From Daphnia pulex (Eukaryota > Arthropoda > Branchiopoda > Diplostraca > Daphniidae): a stretch of DNA of 64,000 bases. The notes under the pieces are model-generated. The model ran no database searches. It had not been told where the DNA came from and was given only the letters and a program-made list of their open reading frames with translations. Below, piece by piece: positions 45,479-57,262 of this stretch (within the stretch, counting starts at the first letter, position 1; each line of letters begins with the position of its first letter). The stretch covers positions 1,493,001 to 1,557,000 of the forward strand of contig NC_060022.1 in the NCBI RefSeq assembly GCF_021134715.1. The letters are read 5' to 3'. The position numbers and the translations under genes were made by a program.

Positions 45479-46719
45479 TTAAGCAACTTTGACAGAGCGT
45501 TGCTGTTGCATGGCCAAGGCGGCGACAGTAACGAACCCGATGGAAACTGACGACACCCAATCAGTGTCGACTACTTTATTCTTAACTAAATCAAAAAGGG
45601 AATCGGTCGGTTCGAAAAGGACTGACTCATCTCCTTTGGTGATAACACGAACATCTCGACGAGTCATCCTGTCGTCCAATCGATTCTTGGTCTCGAGGGG
45701 TTCGACTTGTAACTCAGAGATGCGACGCTCATCGACACGACGCTCAACTTGTTCGCGGGATCGCTCGTTTGAATTTCGGCGCTCGCTGACTCGACGACGA
45801 TCATCTCGACGCTCCTCATTTTCACGTTCTTCGCTTCTGCGTTCATCACGACGCTCGTTGTTTCTTTCTTGGCGTCTGTCCTCGACCGATCGGCGTTCAG
45901 TGTCGTCATTTGACGTGATGCGCTCGTCAGTTCGGCGTTGCTCAACTCGTTCGTCGGCGTCGATTTGGCGTCTTTCATCTCGTCGATTATCGACGGATCG
46001 ACGCTGTTCTGATCGGCGATCGTTTGAATTTTCTCCTTCAATTCTGCGATCGTCAACACGACGACGTTCTTCTCTTCTTTCCTCAGTTGATCGACGCTCT
46101 TCGCTCATTCGTCGTTGTTGGACGCGCTCGTCTCTGCGCTCCTCTACCCGACGCTCCATTTCACGTCGATCTTCTCGACGCTCTTCTCCTCGGCGTTCGG
46201 CGACCCGACGCTCGTCGTTTCGATTTTCATTTCGTCGATTGTCGACCACATCGCGACGTTCCTCCATTCTCCTTTCGCCGGATCGTCGATCTTCATTGTC
46301 ACGGAGCTGATCCACTCGACGATCTTCGTCCCGTTGTGAATCGATGCGACGCTCCAATTGGCGTCGGACATCCGAGCGTCTCTCGTCCATTCGATTTTGT
46401 TCCTCACGACGATCAAGTGCTGAGCGCTCATCGACCTGTTGACGATGAGAAATTGAACGTCGGTCCTGATCCATGCGACGCTCATCAGCGACAATTCTTC
46501 TGCTGACGTCATCTTTCATCCCGATGGAACTCGATCGAGTTTCTTCATTATTTCTACCATTCAAACATCGTTTTGATTAAACACAACTTGCGGAGTTATT
46601 GATTAAAACTTGAAAGATTATTACCGGAAATTTCCCACGACGACGGGCGAGTCGCAACGATATTGATTGACGGCCAAAAGGAGCCAAAGAGCAGCTGGCA
46701 GCAGCAACAGTTTCACCAT
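45479..46719 (-). CDS. Secreted Asp/Glu-Arg-Arg (DERR) repeat protein, copy 2
   Basis: Exons 46719-46625 and 46553-45479 (1170 nt, 389 aa). The signal peptide and the first ~220 residues are identical to copy 1. About nine differences cluster in the last 170 residues, for example EHRRSDE to EQRRTDE, ERNSE to ERNNE, VERLEA to VEPLET, and EPTSDS to EPTDS (one residue shorter). Intron position and phase are the same. Both genes keep open frames, signal peptide and TATA box, so neither looks broken. Strong conservation with mostly silent changes suggests recent duplication, gene conversion or selection. Function unknown. Confidence 0.7.
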
Positions 46720-46855
46720 CTCCTTTTGAGTTAAACTTTTACCGTCCTCGTTAAGTAGTTCAATTACAAATAATGGTTGCTTTGCGGGTTCAGAATTGCT
46801 GGTAGTGCTGGAGAGTCGCTGGCTGTGTTTGTTCTTCTGCTGCTGTTGCATTGCC

Positions 46856-46863
46856 TATTTATA
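46856..46863 (-). promoter_or_regulatory. TATA box of DERR-repeat gene copy 2
   Basis: Minus strand reads TATAAATA, in the position where copy 1 has TATAAAAA; the flanks are conserved. Confidence 0.55.
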
Positions 46864-46967
46864 GTAGAAGAGTGGACGGGTAAGAGTGGAATGACGCCAA
46901 TAGACTTTCGTTATCAGAAAACACCAGGCGACTAATTTGGATTATTTAAGCCTGAATGACGATTCAT

Positions 46968-47659
46968 TCAACGGTGATTCTAGTTTATCCTTAAGTGAAA
47001 CTTATGGTTATTCTCTCTTCTTTCTTCTTGACATGCGTCATTAACTTGCTGTCCCTAGAAAGCCGATAACAGCGATTTTATTACTAAATGCATTCAAGTT
47101 CTGCAGGGTGATATAAGTAGCAAAATTTTGTTGCGTGCACTACTGCACTGTTCTATTGTAACAACAGTACATAGTACATAGTTGACTAGAGTTAGTTTAA
47201 CTTATTTGTTCAAAAATGAATTCCAAATTTATTTTTCTCGATTTTTCTTTGTTGTAGATAAAAGCGACAGGCCGACAGCACACGGCTTTTGTCGTAAATT
47301 ATAGATGTTTGCATTGGTTTATAATATTATGGGGAATGGCTAAGTTTGTGTTACAGTCTAAATAGTGAAGTATTGTATTTCATATCCAAAATTCAGATAC
47401 CTCGGTCGATAATCGTTCAGAATTTATTTCAAGAGAACAAGAGAACCAACTTCTGGACCAGGTTATTAATAAATCAGAACAATCAATTACCTGATTATAA
47501 CCTGTCGTCGTTTCTCTCAAACGAATTTTTTGTGACATAGCGTCAAGGTATACCTTTACATAGCTTTGCGCAATTGCCATAGCATAGCAACGGCGCAATA
47601 GAAAATCGTAATAGATAATAATTTTCCTAGTTCCAAAGAAACAGCCACTGTCTTACTTG
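46968..47659. other. Upstream region of IR gene B
   Basis: About 690 bp. No gene supported, and unlike the other IR genes no clear TATA box before the start. Confidence 0.4.
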
Positions 47660-49909
47660 ATGCGGATTCTGAGTGCACCATTGAGAACTAAGATGCGGTT
47701 TCTTATGTTGTTGCTGCTAAACTCGCTGATGGTTACCAACTCCTTCGAAATAATCACTCGTACCCCGTCTCCTTTGCTAAACAGGAACTCAGACCAACTC
47801 AACGGCGCCAATTTAAAATATGTTTTCTTTCAGGTAAGAAGCTCATTACACTCCACAAACTAACAAAATAATCGTATTGAAATAGGGCTATAAACTGCCG
47901 AATAATTACATCGTTTTTAGGTCCCACCTTTCGTCGTAATGAGTTCGGGGCCCGACGGAAACTACACAGTCACTGGTAGCAATTCAAAAATAATAGATTG
48001 GCTGGCTCAGAAGCTCAACTTCACGTAAATATATCCTATATCTTATTAGCTAATACGCAGCAGGATTTAAAGGGATTGTAAAAGATCAATTCAAATCAAT
48101 TATATTTTTTAAATTTTTTGACAGGGTTTCTTATGTCTTAATACCTAACGAAATGACGAAAAGCAAATACGGAAACAAAAGTGACATCGCTGTCACATTG
48201 AATCTCATCGCGGAAAGAGTGAGAGAAAATAAATTTACAAAGTCATTGCTGTTCAACTCGTGTGGAAAAGAGTTCATCTCTCTTCCTGCTGTGAAATCTT
48301 TTTTGAAGAATATAGAGCATGCAGTGAAATGTGTTACTTTCTCTTAAATTTTCATTCGTACGGAAAAGGAAGTCGATGGTTCGCCTGTAGGTTTCATCCC
48401 AACTCCGGAGAGGGCAATTAAAATGGATTTTGCATATTTTCTTACGGCGGAACCTCATGCGATGGTAGTACCTCGTCCTGGAGAGGAACCTCGGCTCTTT
48501 GCCTTCATTCGACCATTTCAATCATCAGTACGTAATTATTTATTTGAGTACATTTACTGTTGATCCAATAATTATGCATAAATATTCTACATCTGTATTT
48601 CTCTTCCAAGGTGTGGCTGCTTATCTTCATTGCCAGCATCCTTGTGATTGCATCCATGTGTCTGTTTTCGAAAGCTTACTCGAAATTATTAATGAATGAG
48701 CGTGAAGTTTCTGACACGACCGCACTGGAATGGGCAGGTCGATATTCAATGTACATCGTCAACATTTTGACAAATCAAGGTATTCATCTTACAAACTTTT
48801 GATATTGGCCTCATATTAGGATTTGAATTTTTTCCCTTTTCTAATCTAATATAGGAAATAGTGTTTCCGTCGCTCGACTCTCATTTCGGGTTCTCGTTGG
48901 GACGTGGCTGCTGGTGGCCATGGTCATGGTCAACAGTTATTCTGGCACTATAATTTCGTGTCTAACAGTTCCAAAAATGAAACCGGCCATCAACACATTC
49001 GAAGATTTAGTCACAATGGAAGATGCTAAGCTCATTTTACTAGCGGACACCGTCATTGCGCAACAGATACGAGTAAAATTCGACCATTTTCAATTGCTTT
49101 CTTTAAAATGTTTTCTTTGTTGTGCTGTTTTAAATCATTCTCAACATTTCTCAAAGGAAAGTAAATCCGGAGCATCGAAGATTTTGGCAGATCAGATTCG
49201 AAATAATCCGGATCAAATATCAAGCAGTCTATCAGATGTTAACAACCGCATGGAAACTGAACGTTATGCCTTTCCATTCGTAAGTTATTGATTATTCCAT
49301 CGGTTATCGCCAAATATTTCATAAATACTAATCAACAACGTTAAAATACTTTCAGCTTCAAACAGTTTCCAACGATTACGTCGCCAGTGACTTCAAGAAA
49401 ACGGGAAAATGTCGGTTCAAAACCACTGACCCAATCACCAGCTTCCAATTCTGGTGTTTCACTTTGCAAAAGAACAACAAGTTCACGCCGGTTTTTAATG
49501 TTGCGTGAGTTTTTTTTCGGAATTATACTAAACACTGATCGACAATGTAACACTTATGAATCTTAACTTTTTCTTCTGCGTGCACACGCACATGATTGGA
49601 TCATCAAGTATGATCGAACTCTGGGAAACTGGATTGCCTCCGTTTTGGGTCAAAAAGGCCATTTCATCAGCTCCGAAATGTTTCGCCAAAGCAAAACCTC
49701 GGGCGTCTTCTCGTCAAGTTCCCATTCGCTTGAAGGACCTGACTGGCGCATTTTTCGTTTTAGGCATCGGTTTTTGTCTGTCGTTGTTGGCCTTTCTCAC
49801 AGAAAAGATTCTCTATCTCAGATCTAGACGTCAACTTCAAGCGCGCCCATCAGCGTTGAACAGTCTCAATCAGGCAGTATATAATTGTATTATAATAAAT
49901 CCAAACTAA
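47660..49909 (+). CDS. IR-type ionotropic receptor B
   Basis: Nine exons: 47660-47833, 47921-48024, 48125-48218, 48369-48527, 48611-48779, 48855-49072, 49157-49279, 49356-49504, 49609-49909. With the inner ATG at 47693 (MRFLMLLLLNSLMVTNSFE, a cleaner signal peptide) the product is 485 aa; the ATG at 47660 adds 11 residues. S1 has PPFVVMSSGPDGNYTVTGSN and LIPNEMTKSKYGNKSD. Membrane segment 1 is VWLLIFIASILVIASM, segment 2 is FRVLVGTWLLVAMVMVNSYS, and the last helix is GAFFVLGIGFCLSLLAFLTE. Exon 7 starts ESKSG where relatives have DAKSG. The C-terminal tail is longer than in its neighbours. It is tandem with gene C. Confidence 0.9.
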
Positions 49910-51187
49910 ATTAAGTCTGTTCAAAATCAGATAATGCGAGAAAAGCAAAACTGGAGTAGTTTTTAGTTTAATACGCTTCAATAATAGCTTAAATCTTTTT
50001 TCTTAACCAATATGACCCATCCCTATACCCAATATTGCCCCAAAGGTGACCCATCCTATTGTATCTCTCCTTACCTAGCCTTATTTCGTCACCTTTTCTG
50101 TATTACGTTGTCTCATTAGCTCAGTGAAGGTGACCCATCCTACCTCTTCTGCGTATTATGTTGTTTCTCATTTGCTCAGTGGCCTTGTGAAAGATTAAAG
50201 GTTAGTGTTCTTTTCTTTAACTATAGCAATCGCGTTGTTTGTTTTGTCTAAAAATCTTGTAATTTCACAAATTCTGTTCAACGTTAATTAAAGTAAAATA
50301 AAAGTAACTCGTGCCGAACACTGCTAACAAAGCCTTACATTTGATATAAGAATTTGTTATTAAAGTGAAACGAGATTTTCTGCCCCAATCAACACGCAGT
50401 TGCCTTAACGATTAGTTACTTCCACATTCCGCCTTTCTTGATTGCGGACATCAAGCGCGGAGTGATTGTTTTCCAACTAGACAAATTATCCCCGCGTCCA
50501 TTCGATTTCTCTCGTACACGAATTTTTTAGTGTATTGGCTATGGATTTTACAGATCTGTCAAGTGACAACGTTAAATAACTGACGACAACTGTTCTATGC
50601 TCATTGTTTAATCCCCCATGTTATGTAAGTTAATGAGACGAGTGATTTTGTTTCGATTTATTTCGTGATTCGTGAATGATTGATAATGCCAAATTGGTTA
50701 GCTTTCTAGTTTCTAGCAATACGGTTATGTCGCTGCGAATAGGTTAGTGAATAGGCTAATGCTTGCTCTTGCTCTATTCGATGAAAGTCCAACTTTTAAA
50801 TTTATGAACATCTAACGTTAATACCGGTAAAAGACTTTTATATTATTAAAAACTCATTATAGGTACGATTAGAAAAATGATGTACGATCATTATATCAGT
50901 AGCAAGGTTGTGCAATTCAGATTCTTTTCTTTGTACACAGTAATTCCTATAATACCAAAGATATATATAGGCATGTTCACTACCACTAAATCTAGTTCCA
51001 ATTGGACACTACACATTGATAGGCAATTAGGCAGCCTTCTCTTAAAGACATCCTCCCAATCGCTCTTCACAATCAAACGTAAAAGTAAATTTCTTTTCAC
51101 CTAATTATCTTCCGCTATAAGAATTATCAGTGGATTAACAGTCACTTTTTTTTTAGGTCTTAACAGCTTTTATTTTAGGTTGTAACA
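49910..51187. other. Spacer between IR genes B and C, with short tandem repeat
   Basis: 1.28 kb. It contains a diverged tandem repeat (50040-50182) and otherwise AT-rich sequence. A weak TATA-like CTATAAGAA at 51115-51123 precedes gene C. Confidence 0.45.
50040..50182. repeat. Diverged two-unit tandem repeat
   Basis: Two units begin AAGGTGACCCATCCTA and end with a GCTCAGTG-type stretch (about 50043-50125 and 50126-50182); the second lacks the middle part. A third partial GACCCATCC stands just before. Confidence 0.6.
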
Positions 51188-53261
51188 ATGACAGAGCTAA
51201 GGTTATCACTTCTATTTTTGGTGTCAGTATTTCTGGTGGCATCCGTAAACTCTTTTGAAATGTTTCCTCATTTTTCAATGAATGCTCCAAACAAGAAACT
51301 GAGTTTGAATGGCGCCAATTTAAAATTCGTTGTCTTTCATGTAAGTGCCTCTTTCTTACAATTAAAACAGTTGACAGTAATATGTGTGTAACCTCTTGGC
51401 TAAATTGTTTCCGAACTTTTCTAAGTTCCCACCTTTTGACATATTGACTTTGCGTCCGGACGGAAACTACACCCATTCTGGCAGCAATGATAAACTATAT
51501 GATTGGCTCTCCAAAAAACTGAACTTCACGTAAGTCGTTTTCATTTATCTACTTTTTTACAAGGACTCCCTTTTTATTTATTTTTTTTTCAATTTTCAAT
51601 TTGTTATTCAGAATTTCTTATTTCATAATTCCCAACGAGATTACCCAAGCTAAATACAGAAATTTGAGTGACAATGCTGTCGTAATCCATCTAATCGCGG
51701 ATCAAGTAAGCATAGCATATTTAAAATTGCGCGTTGTCTTGATTAAGAGTTGAAATACGTAGGAAAGACTTTGTTTCTAACAGTACTTATGATTTAACAG
51801 ATTGTAGATGCATCCGCCATTGGTTTCATCGCAACTCCCGAAAGAAAATCAGTGATGGACTTGGCTTACTTCATTTGGACGGAACCACAGGCCATGGTAG
51901 TTCCTCGACCAGGGGAAGAGCCTCGACTTTTTGCCTTTATTCGACCTTTTCAACCATTGGTTATTATGTTTCGTCGATATTCTAAAAATGTTTTATACTT
52001 ATTTTTTTTAAATTTGTCTTTTGACGGAGGGTTTTTTTTTCCTCTTCAAAGGTGTGGCTGCTGATCTTAATTTCCAGCATCTCTATAGTTTCATCGATGA
52101 GTCTGCTTTCCAAAGTGTATTCGAAACTATTTGTAAAGAATGTAAACGATGTTATAGCCAAGAAGAACACGACCGCACTGAAATGGGCAAGTCAGTATTC
52201 CATATACGTTCTCAACACTTTGACAAATCAAGGTAACATCAGTTATTTATTTCAATTTTAATCATTCCAAAACGGTCTCTTTGGGTTCATTATGGTGACA
52301 CTAAGCTGCTTAATTATAGGAGGTAGTGTTGTTGTTGTTCAACTCTCATTTCGGGTTCTCGTTGGGGCGTGGTTATTGATCGTCACAGTTTTAGTCAACA
52401 GTTATTCCGGCACTGTTATTTCGTATCTTACCGTTCCCAAGATGAAACCGCCCATCAACACGTTCGAAGATTTAGCCGCTAGTAAAGAAGTTGAACTGAT
52501 TTTACTAGCGGAAACGGTCATCGAACAGCAGATACGAGTAAGGCTCGGTCAAATAATAATGATTTCTTTGATATAATATGTGCGTTGTTTGTGTCTTTTT
52601 CGAAAGGATGCCAAAACGGGTGTTATGAAGATTCTAGGCGACCAAGTCCGCAACAATCCGGATCGAATTTTAAACAGCGTACCAAAAGTTAACAGTCGAA
52701 TTGCAACTGGACGTTATGCCTTTCCATTTGTAAGGATTCAGTTGAGAGTTTTACAATTATGTTATCTGACGATGATGGCGCTAAATCCGATAATAATCTG
52801 AACGAAACTTTTAGCTTCAAACATTTTCCAACAATTACATCGCTAGCGACTTTGAGAAAACGGGAAAATGTCGATTCAAAACCACGGATCCACTCACGAT
52901 GGCCAGATTTTGGTCGTTGCCTTTGCAAAAGAACAGTAAATTTACGCCGATGCTGAACCATGCGTAATTGAATTGATTATTTTTTTTAACTAAGAACAAA
53001 AATGTTAATCTCTTATTACTTTACTTAAACATGTGACGGCGAAGACTGATGGAAGTTTGGGAGACGGGATTGCCTTCATACTGGGTGAAAAATGCTATGC
53101 CACAAGCGCAAAAGTGTTTTGCTCAATCAAAGCCTCTGACATCGTCCCGTCAAACTCCTATTCGATTAAACGACCTGGAAGGCGCCTTCCTGATTTTAGG
53201 CATCGGCTTCGGTCTAGCAACGTTTATCTTTTTGGTAGAGAAGATCTTTCAGTTTATGTAG
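51188..53261 (+). CDS. IR-type ionotropic receptor C
   Basis: Nine exons: 51188-51340, 51426-51529, 51612-51705, 51801-51959, 52052-52232, 52320-52537, 52607-52729, 52815-52963, 53045-53261. They sum to 1398 nt (465 aa). Signal peptide [21 protein letters not shown]1 has [20 protein letters not shown] and [16 protein letters not shown]. Membrane segment 1 is [16 protein letters not shown], segment 2 is [20 protein letters not shown], the last helix is [20 protein letters not shown], and the tail is very short. The S2 part keeps the family stretch [20 protein letters not shown]. It is closest to genes A and B by eye. Confidence 0.9.
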
Positions 53262-53630
53262 CGAGAAGCCGAAGGATTGTGAAGAATTGTCAAATTCAAG
53301 AAACGCCCATAATCGTTAAACAAAATAATCTTTCAGCGATCCTTGAGCGACAAATGCGCATAAGGAAGTACGGACTTATTGAGTTAGTGTCAAACAGAAA
53401 ATATGTAATAATACATATTTACGGAAAGAACTTAAATTTTATGCATCTCAGTTACACTTGATTACGTGTAAATCGAAGTGAAGAATGAATAATAAATTCA
53501 AACACACACATTTTGTTGGCAGCCAAGAGGAGGCGGTTTTCGGTTTTCGTGAAAATTTTTACTGACTTAAGTAGAAGGGCTTATTGTAACTTGTTGAGAC
53601 GAATTTTATGCTAAAATTAAAATAATCAGA
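53262..53630. other. Spacer downstream of IR gene C
   Basis: About 370 bp, no gene seen. An AATAAA at 53489-53494 could end the gene C transcript. Confidence 0.35.
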
Positions 53631-53778
53631 TCAGTTCAGCTGATGTCGAGCGCAGGTGAGAATACCGCATTTATCGTTTTTAGCGGTTTGGATTAAGGGG
53701 AGGGTTCGATTTTTAATTATCGATTTCTTAAAGATAAGGCTGAGAAAAAGTGTCGTCTGCTGTCTACAAGTTTCAAAA

Positions 53779-54006
53779 ATGAGACGAACGAAGACGAAGA
53801 TTAGAATGATTACATTAGAAGAAAAAGAGAATGATGACATTCAAATGCAGCTGAAGGTAAAATATAATTTGAAATTATTTAACTACTTTTGTGTTTACAA
53901 ATATTTGGAAAACAATCGTGTTGATATATGCGAAACACGATACGAACGTAGATTGTTTGTGGGCAAATCATTCCATTGTTGTTCGTGTAGCCAGTCTCTG
54001 GTGTAG
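53779..54006 (+). CDS. Small protein of locus Y, relative of locus X, unknown function
   Basis: 75 codons from MRRTKTKIRMITLEEKENDD to a Cys-rich end (DICETRYERRLFVGKSFHCC and a few more residues). Upstream it has the shared leader (53631-53695), GTGTCGTCTGCT at 53750-53761 and an acceptor TCTACAAG just before the ATG-bearing segment. A donor-like GTAAAA at 53857 may end the first coding exon; unspliced, the frame stays open to 54006. The Cys-rich ending (KSFHCCSC) loosely resembles the exon-like KTYKFCLCWTC of locus X. No family recognised. Confidence 0.3.
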   Translation: MRRTKTKIRMITLEEKENDDIQMQLKVKYNLKLFNYFCVYKYLENNRVDICETRYERRLFVGKSFHCCSCSQSLV

Positions 54007-54945
54007 CAAATCACATGTGAAAATCAATCATAAACATTGATATTAGAAAACATGGTAAAAGTTTTTGTGAACTGTTCCATGCTTCAGTATTTCAACAGTT
54101 TTACTTTGCAAACAGCATATTCTATTGCTTGTAATTTTACGATTTTAATTTTTAAACATTATGGTTTTCTTGATGGAACAACAATGGAATGATTTGCCGA
54201 CAAACCTTTTTCTCACAATTTAGATTGTAGCCTGATTTTCATACAAAAGAATGTATGCCCAAGAAAGACCTGCTGCCACACCGGCACCTCCTCATTTTAT
54301 TGAAAACCGAGTCTTATTGGATTTTAACTCGTCAATGTCTGTCGATTCAGTGTCGCCATCTGCGTGATAACCGAAGTTGGTAATTCCGATTGATTTATTT
54401 TCAACATTGTTTGCCAACTTCCGGTGACTGCTAGGTAAGAAACTGATTTAGATCTTTCATTTGAAACTGTAGCGCTGGCTAGCCCAATTTAAACTTTGTG
54501 AAATTCAATTCAATGCAACGAAGCTCAGTACTTATTCCCTGGAATTTTTCGTGCAACTTCCCCGTGAACTTCTGGTACAACGTCAGCCCCGGAGAATGCA
54601 GTACGAAAACATAACCACGAATTTTACGTTTCAAGCAGTTATATTAGTGCTACAACACTTGTGGATGGATCCAGTTGTGTATTAGACGAACAACTTGACA
54701 TTTCCGCTATGGTTTCTTCATTAACGTAACTATAAAATGTTTTCTTGGTTGCTCTGTTTTGCTGCTATTAATTGCATTATGCCGACCATATAATGCATAT
54801 ATTGCCGTAATATAAGTTGATTATACCAATGAGTTGATTGCTTATTGTTTAATGTTACAGTTTAATTTATATTTTACTTTCCAACTGATCAACTCATTTT
54901 TTTTCCATCAGGATACTTTATCGCTGGTTGATTATTCCCATAGTG
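54007..54945. other. Spacer with possible remnant of a minus-strand gene
   Basis: Minus strand around 54285-54400 has an open stretch (GITNFGYHADGDTESTDIDE and on) followed by GAGGAGGTGCCGGTGTGGC, which resembles the 3' flank of the minus-strand gene ending at 41854. Upstream exons of IR gene D may also lie here. Confidence 0.3.
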
Positions 54946-56933
54946 ATGATAAATCTTGTTGCAGCAGAAAATCTTACACTTCCCTTCAAGAATAGAATGA
55001 AAGATGTGCATTTGAAGTTTGCAGTATTTCAAGTATGTCACTCATTCAAGCAAAACACTTTCCCGCATTTTTATTATTATTTTAATCACATTGTTTATTT
55101 TGTGTTTTTGAAGTCACCGCCTTTTAACTTGGTTACTTTTAAACCTGACGGAAACTGCACTCATTCCGGCCCCACTGCAATTCTTATAGATTGGCTTGCG
55201 GAAAAACTCAAATTCACGTAACGTTCCCTCGACACTTGCATATTTTCTGTTTGTTAATCATCACACTATTGGATTTTTTTTTTTTCATCTTTTTGTTGGC
55301 AGATTTTCTTACATGTGCCTCAACCATGCGATAAGCGAGAAATATGGGAACCCCATCGGACATTCTATTAATCTCACATCAAACAAAGTAATAATTCATA
55401 CCGATCGTTTTAATGTGTATTTATTATATCTGTTCTATTATTAATTTCAACTGCAGGAAGTCGACGGAGTAGCAGTAGCTTTTGTACCCACCCTGGATCG
55501 GAAAAAAAATGTGGATTTTACTTATTTCGTTTGGTCGGAATATTTTGCAATGGTAGTGCCTCAACCAGGGGAAGAGACTCGGATTTTTGCCTTCATTCGG
55601 CCATTTCAGTCAACGGTGACTAAACTGATTTATTATCGGAACATTACAATTTTGCCTTACATGTCAATATTATCATAATGGAATTTTCGTCATTATCTTC
55701 AAAGGTGTGGTTGTTCATCTTCATAACTATCGTTGTCATGGTGACTTTGATGACTCTTTTCTCGAGAATTTATTCGAAGTACATCACTGTCAATGTGCTG
55801 GCTACCAACAAAGGATTGACAATGTTTGGGCGTGCCAGTAATTATTCAATGTACATCTTCAACATTATGACAAATCAAGGTAACATTTTACTTGAGGGCA
55901 AAATATTTAAAAATATAGTGATTACGCATATAATTTATGTTCCTCTTGTGGATCTTTTGAATACTTTAAGGGGGTGCAATTTCTGGTGATCGCTTTTCGT
56001 TCAGACTTCTAATTGGAGTGTTGCTGTTAGTCGCCATGGTCTTGGTTAATAGTTATTCCAGCACCATCGTTTCCTATCTGACGGTCTCCAAACTGAAACC
56101 TCCCATTAACACATTCGAAGACCTCGCCGCTAGCGACGACGTCGACCTCCTTGTCAAAATTGACACTTATGTTGGACATGAGATATTGGTAATTTCGTAG
56201 GAGAATAGCTCATTACTTTGGCTGTATAGTCGATAATACATTTTTAGTTCCCCAAACTTTAACATAGGGAGCAAATTCTGGCGTTCTCAAGACCCTAGCG
56301 GACAAGGCTCGGCAGAATCCTGATCGCCTCTCGACAGACCAATTGAAAATCGATGCTAAACTAGGAACTGGCCGTTTCGCTTATGCCTGGGTATTTATTA
56401 CAGAATTTTTTGGTTCATGTTTGAATTTATTCATGTTATCTTACAAATGCAACGCCCTAGCTTCAAACGTACTGCAAGTACTTCGTCATCAGTCAGTATA
56501 GAAAAGACGGAACTTGCCGTTTTCGTATGTCCGACCCTCTACCTTTCAATTTAGGATTCTGGTCACTTATTCTACAAAAGGACAGCCAATACAAGTCAGC
56601 AATTGACAGCGCGTAGGTTTATACCTAACCTGATTGTTTCGTAAACAGCAAACGCTCCTAACGTCCTTTTTTGCCAAAAGTTTGATTGAGCCCTGGGAAA
56701 CTGGAATACTATTGTTCTGGATGAAAAACGCAATTCCACGAGCGCCAAAGTGCTTCGCTAAAACAAAACCGAGAGCGAATTCGGCGGGTCAAATGGCCAT
56801 TAAATCCCGAGACCTGGTGGCTCCTTTCCTCATTTTAGGCATTGGTTTGGGCCTTGCTACGTTTGCCTTTCTAATGGAATTAGTTATTCACTTTAGACGT
56901 CGATTTAAATTTGTGAACATGTTTTACAATTAG
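54946..56933 (+). CDS. IR-type ionotropic receptor D
   Basis: Exons: 54946-55032 (start uncertain), 55114-55217, 55303-55387, 55457-55615, 55705-55879, 55971-56188, 56268-56390, 56461-56612, 56681-56933. They sum to 1356 nt (451 aa). The chosen ATG gives a short leader. A TTCCATCAG acceptor at about 54911 is in frame with [20 protein letters not shown], so an upstream coding exon with the rest of the signal peptide is likely. S1 has [20 protein letters not shown]; exon 3 is 9 bp shorter than in relatives. Membrane segment 1 is [16 protein letters not shown], segment 2 [20 protein letters not shown], last helix [20 protein letters not shown]. It is the most divergent of the four, with S2 starting [13 protein letters not shown]. 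Confidence 0.85.
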
Positions 56934-57262
56934 TGCGCAATTTAAAAGACTGACGATCAAACGGATGACGGTAGTGGAGCGCTAACTTACATTTACGCTC
57001 TTTTCGTCTATTAGTTTTGCCTTATATTCGGACTATTTTAGTATAATTCATATTTATTTAACATACTTACGATAATAAGTCACAGCATAAGAGCACATAT
57101 TTCTATTTTACGTTTCCCTTGGTAAGCAACAAATTGGAGTATGTTTGGATTATATTTTAACCTTACTGGCCGTTTGTTATTATTCTCAGATCTTCGTGTG
57201 GCTCAGTTGTAGCTGTAATATTCAGAGAATGAATACAGATCAAGAAACGATGATGTAAATAA
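56934..57262. other. Convergent spacer between IR gene D and the Kunitz gene
   Basis: 330 bp between two convergent stops; 3' untranslated sequence for both, no gene. Confidence 0.4.

Larger units (their letters stand above)
45425..46967. repeat. Segmental direct repeat, unit 2 (DERR gene with flanks)
   Basis: Partner of 30670-32216. The offset is a constant 14,752 bp across the first exon, intron and most of the second exon. Differences are scattered single bases plus a 3-bp length change near the 3' end of the coding region. Confidence 0.85.
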
